Shown here one piece after another: positions 6,707 to 12,030 of a stretch of DNA of 12,030 bases. The DNA lies in contig CAMOFU010000054.1 of the NCBI GenBank assembly GCA_946613705.1, positions 1-12,030 of the forward strand. The letters run 5' to 3'. The position numbers and the translations under genes are program-made. The notes beneath the pieces were generated by a model, which ran no database searches, was not told where the DNA came from, and was given only the letters and a program-made list of their open reading frames with translations. Positions within the stretch are counted from its first letter, which is position 1, and the number at the start of each line of letters is the position of its first letter. The stretch comes from an uncultured Clostridia bacterium. GTDB taxonomy: Bacteria; Bacillota; Clostridia; Oscillospirales; Ruminococcaceae.

Positions 6707-7608
6707 ACCCTTCGTCCTTTCTCTGCAAGGTCGGTAACTCCGCTGCCGTCCGCAACGGTACCGCGCACGCTCCTGCCCTCGTCATATCTGTCAAGGAAAT
6801 GATGATACTCCTCTCCGTCGTGGTAAGAGATGATCGTCTGCAAATTTACATTTTCAACACTGCGGAAGATATTCTTGTCCACTGCGGGGGTCTTTCGGCG
6901 CAGCTCTCTCAGCAGCAGCTTGACCTCCTGCCGCTTTGAATCACCTATCCCGTCGCCGCTGTGAGTATACTCGTCGGTAAAGCGGCAGGCGCACTGTATG
7001 AACTCCAGCCCGTTGTGTTTAGACCAGCCTATTATATCCTCCTCCCGCACCATATAGAGCGGACGGATAAGCTCCATGCCCTCGAAGTGCTCGCTGTGCA
7101 GCTTGGGCATCATCGTCTGCACCTGTGAGCCGTAGAGCATACCCATGAGTATCGTCTCGATAACGTCATCGAAATGGTGCCCGAGGGCTATCTTGTTGCA
7201 GCCCATGTCCTGCGCGGTCTTATACAGCCAGCCGCGGCGCATCCTTGCACAGAGGTAGCAGGGGTTCTGCTCGATGTTCACGACGGCACCGAATATCTGT
7301 GTGTCGAATATCCTTATCGGTATCTCCAGCCTTGCGGCATTGTCTATGATCTTCCGGCGGTTGGCAGGGTTATAGCCGGGGTCCATGACAAGATAGACCA
7401 CCTCAAAGGGGAATTTTGAGTAGCGCTGAAGCCGCTTCATGCACATCGCCATGAGCATCGAGTCCTTGCCGCCCGAGATGCACACCGCGATCCTGTCCCC
7501 CTCCGAGATGAGCTTATAGTCCTTTATCCCCTTGAGGAACTTCGACCATATGGCCTTTCTGTAGGTCTTGCTCACAAGCGTGAGCTCATAGCTGTTAGGT
7601 GTTTCCAA
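6703..7608 (-). CDS. ttcA: TtcA-family tRNA 2-thiocytidine synthase (PP-loop ATPase)
   Basis: This 301-residue PP-loop protein resembles TtcA, which uses ATP and a 4Fe-4S cluster to thiolate cytidine 32 of certain tRNAs. The ATP-binding SGGKDS is at 45-50. NPCYLCARMRRG supplies the paired cluster ligands C117 and C120, and CACRF supplies the third (C206 or C208). IALGHHFDDVIET and IRPLYMVREEDI also match TtcA. The start is TTG at 7608, justified by AAGGAG (7616-7621) at 7 bases. It begins 23 bases after the hydrolase gene and its stop overlaps the bioB start (ATGA), so it belongs to the same operon. Clostridia carry several TtcA-like paralogues, so the target nucleotide is less certain than the enzyme class. 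Confidence 0.85.
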   Translation of the reverse strand: METPNSYELTLVSKTYRKAIWSKFLKGIKDYKLISEGDRIAVCISGGKDSMLMAMCMKRLQRYSKFPFEVVYLVMDPGYNPANRRKIIDNAARLEIPIRIFDTQIFGAVVNIEQNPCYLCARMRRGWLYKTAQDMGCNKIALGHHFDDVIETILMGMLYGSQVQTMMPKLHSEHFEGMELIRPLYMVREEDIIGWSKHNGLEFIQCACRFTDEYTHSGDGIGDSKRQEVKLLLRELRRKTPAVDKNIFRSVENVNLQTIISYHDGEEYHHFLDRYDEGRSVRGTVADGSGVTDLAEKGRRV

Positions 7609-7631
7609 AGTATCGCTCCTTATTATTTAAT

Positions 7632-8516
7632 TCACTCATCGTAAAAAGCCGTCACCCGCTCGCCGTCACATTCGGCTGTTACGGGTGCCTGCCTTGTAAG
7701 GTAGACCGCCGTTCCCTCCTCGGCAAGCAGCTTCATCACCTGCGGGTCCTCCTGCTCCTCATCGGAGCTCGTTATCACCGCGACCGCAGGCGAACACATC
7801 TTGATGAACGGTGCGAGCCTCTGCTGAAAATGTCCGTGATACGGTATCTTCACATAGTCGTAATGCCCGCCCTCGGTGTTCATGAACTCCCCGAGGCGTG
7901 CATCCTCGGCATCGCCCGTGAACAGCAGCGAGCATTTCCCGCAGCGCACCGTGGTGATGAGCGAGGCGTTGTTGCTCGGCGAGTCCTGATAGAACTCCCT
8001 CAGCGGCGGGCAGACGGTGAACTCGCTGCCGCCGACAGACACGCTCGTGCGTTCACGGACAGTCTCGGCAGTGAGCTGCTTCTCGGCAAGCGCCTCGAAG
8101 TAGTTTTCACACTCCTTGCTGTCCTTGACATAATTTGTCTGCATCACACGCTTTACCTCGGTATCCTTTATGACCCTTGCCGCTCCGCCCACATGGTCCT
8201 TGTCAAAATGGGTGATGATGAGCAGGTCGATGGTCTTTATCCCCTTGGAATCGAGCCACTCGGTGATCTCCTTGCCGAAGCCCTTTTCGCCGCAGTCTAT
8301 CAGCACAGCGCTCTGCGAATTATATATCAGGTGAGCATCTGCCTTGCCCGCCTTGAAGCTGTAAACGGTAAGCCTGCTGCCCTCTGCGGCGGGCTGATCG
8401 GGCAGCGGCTCGGTGCGGTCGCCGCCGTTCGGTGCGCTCTCCGCAGTATTCACCGAGCAGCCGCACAGCATCAGCACCGCCGATATCAGACAGAGCAAAA
8501 ATTTTCTTACTAACAT
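7632..8516 (-). CDS. lipoprotein metallo-beta-lactamase-fold hydrolase, ComEC C-terminal-like
   Basis: This 294-residue protein begins with a lipoprotein signal: MLVRK, a hydrophobic run, then the lipobox LCGC with lipidated Cys20, so it should be anchored outside the membrane. The metallo-beta-lactamase fold follows: LIDCG, ITHFDKDHVGG (HxDxDH metal site), LLFTGDAED and IPYHGHF supply the further metal ligands. The closest known architecture is the stand-alone hydrolase domain found at the C-terminus of ComEC/Rec2 competence proteins; the ComEC membrane channel is absent. A phosphodiesterase or nuclease activity on extracellular nucleic acid is possible but unproven. Two start codons compete: ATG 8522 lies only 2 bases from GGGAGG (8525-8530), while ATG 8516 has the normal 8-base spacing, so I prefer 8516. 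It follows the reductase gene by 27 bases. Confidence 0.85.
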   Translation of the reverse strand: MLVRKFLLCLISAVLMLCGCSVNTAESAPNGGDRTEPLPDQPAAEGSRLTVYSFKAGKADAHLIYNSQSAVLIDCGEKGFGKEITEWLDSKGIKTIDLLIITHFDKDHVGGAARVIKDTEVKRVMQTNYVKDSKECENYFEALAEKQLTAETVRERTSVSVGGSEFTVCPPLREFYQDSPSNNASLITTVRCGKCSLLFTGDAEDARLGEFMNTEGGHYDYVKIPYHGHFQQRLAPFIKMCSPAVAVITSSDEEQEDPQVMKLLAEEGTAVYLTRQAPVTAECDGERVTAFYDE

Positions 8517-8543
8517 GGTCATCGCCTCCCTGCAAGCCCGCTG

Positions 8544-9731
8544 CTACTTCGTCTTTCTGAACATGAACCTCCTTGCAAGGTCTATACCGAGCTTATACGG
8601 CAGCGGGCGCAGCGCCTTGTCTGCCTCCTTCAGCTTTTCCCTGATCGGCAGGCTCTGCGGGCAGTGACGCTCACATTTCCCGCAGCCTATGCACTGTGTC
8701 GCAAACGCGGGCTCCTTTGTCAGACCGACGGTCTGGGCATACTGGAACCTGCCCTGACTTTTCGACTCGGTGAACATCGCATTATAGCACCGAAACGCCC
8801 CCGGGATATCGACACCCCTCGGGCACGGCATACAGTACCGACAGCCTGTGCAGCCTACTCTCTCCTTGGCGCGGATAGCCCTCGTCACGGCTGCGAGCAC
8901 CGCAAAGTCCTTCTTTGTGAGCTGCCCCGCCGCAGCATTTGAAGCGGTGCGGCAGTTTTCGCGCACCATTGCGGCAGAGTTCATGCCCGAAAGCACGACT
9001 GTCACCTCGGGCTGGTTGAACAGCCAGCGGAAGCTCCACTCTGCGGGCGACCAGCCGCGGCCGCTTTTCTCCATTATGGTCCTTGCCCTCTCGGGCAGCA
9101 TATTCACGAGCTTTCCTCCGCGCAGCGGCTCCATTATCACAACGGGTATGCCCTTTGCGGCGGCGGCCTTCAATCCGTCCACGCCCGCCTGCGAGCGCTC
9201 ATCGAAATAGTTGTACTGTATCTGGCAGATATCCCAGTCATAGTCATTGAGTATCTTCAGGAAATTATCGGTGTTCCCGTGATAGGAAAAGCCTATATTG
9301 CGTATCTGACCGCTTTTCTTTTTCTCGGCGATCCATTCGGTAATGCCCACCTTTTTGAGCTTCTCCCACATAGCGATATCGGTAAGGTGGTGCATCAGGT
9401 AATAGTCGATATGATCGGTGCGCAGCCGCGACAGCTGCTCGTCAAAATACTTATCGAGCTGCTTTCGGCTGCTTATCAGATACTGCGGCAGCTTGGTAGC
9501 TATCTTGACCTTGTCGCGGAGCTTGTTGCGCTCGAATATCTCGCCCACCGCTGCCTCGCTGCCCGGATAGATGTATGCGGTGTCGAAGTAATTGACACCC
9601 GCCCTGTAAGCGCGCAGCAGCTCCTTTTCCGTTTTTGCGATATCTATTCTCCCGCCCTTTTTCGAGAACCTCATGCACCCGTAGCCGAGTATCGAGAGCT
9701 CCGTACCGTTCTTATCCTTCCTGTACTGCAT
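8544..9731 (-). CDS. aldo/keto reductase with C-terminal two-cluster ferredoxin domain
   Basis: This 395-residue oxidoreductase has an aldo/keto reductase barrel at about 1-285 with the tetrad visible as D50 and Y55 (YFDTAYIYPGSEA), K80 (IATKLP) and H114 (YYLMHH). A ferredoxin-like tail carries C294, C297, C300, C303 (CxxCxxCxxCP) and C347, C350, C353, C357 (CxxCxxCxxxCP), enough for two 4Fe-4S clusters. This fusion is common in strict anaerobes; the physiological substrate is generally unknown, and electrons may come from ferredoxin or NAD(P)H. ATG 9731 follows GGGAGG by 9 bases. It is the first gene of the five-gene leftward operon, about 60 bases from a consensus promoter. Confidence 0.92.
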   Translation of the reverse strand: MQYRKDKNGTELSILGYGCMRFSKKGGRIDIAKTEKELLRAYRAGVNYFDTAYIYPGSEAAVGEIFERNKLRDKVKIATKLPQYLISSRKQLDKYFDEQLSRLRTDHIDYYLMHHLTDIAMWEKLKKVGITEWIAEKKKSGQIRNIGFSYHGNTDNFLKILNDYDWDICQIQYNYFDERSQAGVDGLKAAAAKGIPVVIMEPLRGGKLVNMLPERARTIMEKSGRGWSPAEWSFRWLFNQPEVTVVLSGMNSAAMVRENCRTASNAAAGQLTKKDFAVLAAVTRAIRAKERVGCTGCRYCMPCPRGVDIPGAFRCYNAMFTESKSQGRFQYAQTVGLTKEPAFATQCIGCGKCERHCPQSLPIREKLKEADKALRPLPYKLGIDLARRFMFRKTK

Positions 9732-9780
9732 AGACTTTTCCCTCCCTTTTCGGTCTTGCTAACAAAACACAAAACAAACG

Positions 9781-9794
9781 ATCAAATATATGAT
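9781..9794. promoter_or_regulatory. imperfect palindrome at the operon transcription start (operator candidate)
   Basis: ATCAAATATATGAT matches its own reverse complement at 12 of 14 positions and overlaps the predicted transcription start of the reductase operon. A repressor could bind here. The sequence is AT-rich, so chance cannot be excluded. Confidence 0.25.
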
Positions 9795-9800
9795 GTAAAC

Positions 9801-9829
9801 ATTATACAATATTATCCTCTCCCTGTCAA
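9801..9829 (-). promoter_or_regulatory. perfect consensus sigma-A promoter of the five-gene leftward operon
   Basis: Read on the minus strand, TTGACA (9829-9824) and TATAAT (9806-9801) match the consensus exactly with a 17-base spacer. The start point would be near 9794, giving a leader of about 63 bases before the reductase ATG. No other promoter of comparable quality was noticed between the five genes, which supports one transcript. Confidence 0.85.
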
Positions 9830-9837
9830 CAACAACA

Positions 9838-9990
9838 GCTGCTGACCGCAGCGGCGGCGCGCAATGCCGTCGCGCCCTGTTTTGTGCGGGAGGCAGGCTT
9901 TGCCGCGCTCCGGATCGTATAATGGTGCAGACTTATATGTTTTTCATTTTCATTTTTCAAGTCATGATTTGCCTACGATTATTTTACACT
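9838..9990. other. non-coding spacer: GC-rich hairpin-prone block then AT-rich tract
   Basis: No gene is supported between the operon promoter and the terminator near 10027. Bases 9838-9918 are very GC-rich with short inverted repeats, the clearest being GGCGCG (9856-9861) with CGCGCC (9871-9876). Bases 9930-9990 are AT-rich and pyrimidine-biased. No tRNA, attachment core or direct repeat was recognised. This is the junction between the housekeeping operon and the conjugation-type genes. Confidence 0.5.
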
Positions 9991-10020
9991 AAGGCTGCTG
10001 ACACAGTCGGCGCGGGACAC

Positions 10021-10054
10021 GAAAAGGACCGAAGCCGACACATCGGCTTCGGTC
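10021..10054 (-). terminator. intrinsic terminator after the coupling-protein gene
   Basis: Bases 10054-10043 pair perfectly with 10038-10027 (12 pairs) around a four-base loop, and on the minus strand TTTT follows at once. It lies about 20 bases after the TAG of the VirD4-like gene and should insulate the downstream operon from transcription coming out of the mobile-element genes. Confidence 0.85.
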
Positions 10055-10073
10055 AGATATCCGTATATTTTTC

Positions 10074-11369
10074 CTACACTGCATTGCAGCTGCGTGACCT
10101 GCTGTGAACGTGATACTCGGAAAGATCGACCGTATCGGAGAACCTCGCCTGTGAGCCCCTGCGGAATATCCAGTTGGTGCCGAGCGGCATTTCAAGGACC
10201 CTGTGCAGCGGCTGATTGGAGCGTTCGGCGATCATGCGGGCAGTCTCAACATCATTGCCGCCCATGTATACGATCGTGTCACAGTTGTCAAGAATGGTGT
10301 GGCTGCTGTCGCCGTAGCCCTGTATGAGCTGTGATTCGGACTGGAGTATCAGCATTGCCGATATGCCCCTTGAACGGATATTCGAGATCATGTTCTCAAA
10401 CCCGCAGATACGGCAGTTGGTGCCGAAGTCGTCAAGAATGAACCTCACGGGAACGGGGAGCCTGCTGTCCTCGCACTCCTCGTCGGCGAAGCTGCAAAGC
10501 TCGTTCATCGCCTGGCTGTAGAAGACGTTTGCTATCGTGTCCTTCGAGCGGTCGGTATCGCTGATGCCGAGGAACACGACCGTCTTCTCCCTGCCTATCG
10601 CCTTCAGATCAATGGTGCTGTATCCCGAGGTCATCGCTCTCATGCCCTCGGTGTCGAACATACTTATCATCGACTGGAGAGTGATGATAACGCACCCGAA
10701 GGTGCGCGGCGCGGTAGACCTGAACTTATTGTACTGAGCGCTTGCCCAGCTGCTGTTTCCCGTGCGGAAGCGGTATTCTCTTGAGTGGTTCTTGAAAATA
10801 TGGTCTATCTCGCAGGTGTCATCATTCTCGTACACGTTCGGGTCTATCTTTGCAAGCAGCTCGGCTATGCCGTGGAGGGAGCATTCCAGCTCACCTCCCC
10901 CCTCCATGAAGTACCCTATCATCGCCGAGACCAGAAGCTCCGCCGCCTTTTCCCAAAAGGGGTCGTTCGCCGAAGTCCTTCCGTCGTAGCCGAGCGATAC
11001 GAGCTGGTGCGCGAGCTTCATCGCGCCGTCGGTGTTCCTGACGTAGCACAGGGGGTTATAATTGTCCGACCTTTCGGGGTGTATCAGGTCGATAAGCTTC
11101 ACCCTGTAGCCGCTGTTCATCATATATTCGCTGTACTTCCTGTAGAGGCTGCCCTTGGGGTCTGCGATGATATAGCTCCCGCAGGCAGCGAGCAGGTTCG
11201 GTATCACGGCGCTCCTTGTCTTGCCTGCCCCCGATGCCCCGAGCACCGCCATATTGTTGTTGAGCCTTGTCCTTATGCTGTTGAGGCTGAAAAGCTCTCC
11301 GTTCGGGAGTATCCCGCTCTCTGTGTTATGCGCCTTGCCGATGTTGTATCTTACATTTCCTTTTACCAT
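10074..11369 (-). CDS. VirD4/TraG-type conjugative coupling ATPase lacking membrane anchor
   Basis: This 431-residue ATPase has the core of type IV coupling proteins, the pumps that bring relaxase-bound DNA to the conjugation channel. Walker A is GASGAGKT (44-51), and ADPKGSLYRKY (69-79) is the usual next block. The Walker B site is FILDDFG (310-316, D313/D314). NMISNIRSRGISAMLILQSESQL and ILDNCDTIVYMGGND are also typical of TraG/VirD4 in Firmicutes. Family members are usually about 600 residues with membrane helices well before Walker A; here only 43 residues precede it and none are hydrophobic enough to span the membrane. The start is firm: AAGGAG lies 9 bases before ATG 11369, in the 20-base gap after the ClpP-like gene. 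It is either a soluble coupling protein with its anchor encoded separately, or a helper ATPase of another transfer step. Confidence in the family is high, in the role moderate. Confidence 0.88.
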   Translation of the reverse strand: MVKGNVRYNIGKAHNTESGILPNGELFSLNSIRTRLNNNMAVLGASGAGKTRSAVIPNLLAACGSYIIADPKGSLYRKYSEYMMNSGYRVKLIDLIHPERSDNYNPLCYVRNTDGAMKLAHQLVSLGYDGRTSANDPFWEKAAELLVSAMIGYFMEGGGELECSLHGIAELLAKIDPNVYENDDTCEIDHIFKNHSREYRFRTGNSSWASAQYNKFRSTAPRTFGCVIITLQSMISMFDTEGMRAMTSGYSTIDLKAIGREKTVVFLGISDTDRSKDTIANVFYSQAMNELCSFADEECEDSRLPVPVRFILDDFGTNCRICGFENMISNIRSRGISAMLILQSESQLIQGYGDSSHTILDNCDTIVYMGGNDVETARMIAERSNQPLHRVLEMPLGTNWIFRRGSQARFSDTVDLSEYHVHSRSRSCNAV

Positions 11370-11389
11370 GATGATCTTCTCCTTCCGTA

Positions 11390-11995
11390 TTAAACCACAC
11401 TGCTTATCATGTCGCAGATACCGAAGCCGATCGCTTCCTCTGCGGTCATATAGTTGTCGGTCACTGTTGCTGCATTGATCTGCTCTACCGTCTTGCCCGT
11501 ATGGTAAGCGAGTATCTTGTTGAGCACATCTTTTGTCTCGAGGATATTCTGGGCGGTCTTCTCTATCGTGGTCGCCGAGCCGCCCATACCGCCCGCGATC
11601 AGCGGCTCATGTATCATCACCTTTGAATGCGGGAGGATAAAGCGCCTGCCCTTTCTGCCGCCCGCAAAGATCACTGCCCCCATGCTCGCGGCAAGCCCCG
11701 CGCAGTACATCGTGATGCCGTACTTATACGACTGTATGATATCGTATATCAGCAGTCCCGCAGAGACCTCTCCGCCGCAGGTGTTTATTATGATATCCAC
11801 ATCTGCCTGCTCGTCTGAAAGCTCGGACATTGCGAGGACAAAGTCCATCGCCATTTTCTGATCTATCTCGCCCACGAGATACAGCCTTTTCTTGTTGAAC
11901 TGACTGGTCACGATATCGGTATCCCTGCTCCCCTTGCAGTCCTCAATGAGCTTTTTCTTCGGGAGCATATTTGCTGATGTATATGTGTCTGCCAT
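11390..11995 (-). CDS. ClpP-like serine protease of a mobile element
   Basis: This 201-residue protein has the ClpP fold with a complete catalytic triad: S104 (GLAASMGA), H129 (VMIHEP) and D180 (TVTDNYM). The oxyanion and strand region reads NTCGGEVSAG (71-80) where housekeeping ClpP has NSPGGSV. The N-terminal segment (about 1-36) lacks the usual ERAYDIYSRLL-type block involved in axial pore and ring contacts, so this looks like a divergent accessory paralogue rather than the cell's main ClpP, and no clpX or chaperone gene is adjacent. It may process an element-encoded protein, as ClpP-like proteases do in some phage heads, but the target is unknown. ATG 11995 follows AAAGGTG closely. The coupling ATPase gene starts 20 bases downstream, so the two are almost certainly co-expressed. 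The promoter lies beyond the window or in the last 35 bases. Confidence 0.87.
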   Translation of the reverse strand: MADTYTSANMLPKKKLIEDCKGSRDTDIVTSQFNKKRLYLVGEIDQKMAMDFVLAMSELSDEQADVDIIINTCGGEVSAGLLIYDIIQSYKYGITMYCAGLAASMGAVIFAGGRKGRRFILPHSKVMIHEPLIAGGMGGSATTIEKTAQNILETKDVLNKILAYHTGKTVEQINAATVTDNYMTAEEAIGFGICDMISSVV

Positions 11996-12030
11996 ATTTT
12001 CACCTTTCCCTTTCGGTATCGTTAATATTT

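Noticed and set aside
7599..8513. 304-codon plus-strand frame opposite the hydrolase gene
   Set aside because: It mirrors the lipoprotein hydrolase almost exactly; the minus-strand reading has the lipobox and metal-binding motifs.
9918..9923. TATAAT as a plus-strand -10 box
   Set aside because: No acceptable -35 box sits 16-18 bases upstream (TTGCCG is only 12 away) and no gene follows on that strand.
9922..10107. 61-codon plus-strand frame with a hydrophobic start
   Set aside because: It has no Shine-Dalgarno sequence, crosses the terminator hairpin and runs into the coupling-protein gene.
1..12030. tRNA, rRNA, CRISPR array, insertion sequence or toxin-antitoxin pair
   Set aside because: I saw no cloverleaf-like genes, no regularly spaced repeats, no transposase motifs and no small paired genes in the window.

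Overview
The window (about 55% G+C by eye) carries nine complete protein genes, and no RNA gene was seen. Strict-anaerobe enzymes, strong Shine-Dalgarno sites, TTG starts, a diguanylate cyclase with a LacI-type sensor, and a CxxC-type tRNA thiolase together suggest a Gram-positive gut or rumen clostridium. A Ruminococcus-like member of the Oscillospiraceae is my best guess; this is inferred from gene content and style, not from a database match.

Region 1 (1-2793, + strand): a probable extended -10 promoter leads into a LUD-domain protein (199-867). Thirty bases later comes a large soluble signalling protein (898-2793) that joins a periplasmic-binding-protein/LacI-type ligand domain, without a DNA-binding domain, to a GGDEF diguanylate cyclase. 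The first 118 bases may hold the fragment of a short leftward reading frame that runs off the window edge.

Region 2 (2794-4990, + strand): a perfect consensus promoter, a strong leader hairpin and a TTG-started membrane nucleotide-sugar 4,6-dehydratase (CapD/WbpM/PglF type). The unit ends at a strong terminator shared with the convergent operon.

Region 3 (4981-9829, - strand): one operon-like run of five genes read right to left from another perfect consensus promoter: a 4Fe-4S aldo/keto reductase, a lipoprotein metallo-beta-lactamase-fold hydrolase, a TtcA-type tRNA thiolase, biotin synthase and the tRNA t6A dehydratase TcdA. The last three genes overlap or nearly touch, so they are probably translationally coupled. 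Several products need iron-sulfur clusters. The biotin synthase has Ser in place of one classical [2Fe-2S] cysteine and a Cys-Cys pair at another ligand position.

Region 4 (about 9830-12030, - strand): a GC-rich, hairpin-prone spacer and a terminator separate region 3 from a two-gene cassette. It encodes a ClpP-like serine protease followed by a VirD4/TraG-type coupling ATPase that starts only about 43 residues before its Walker A motif and has no N-terminal membrane anchor. This looks like the edge of an integrated conjugative or mobilizable element that continues to the right, and it is the most unusual part of the window.
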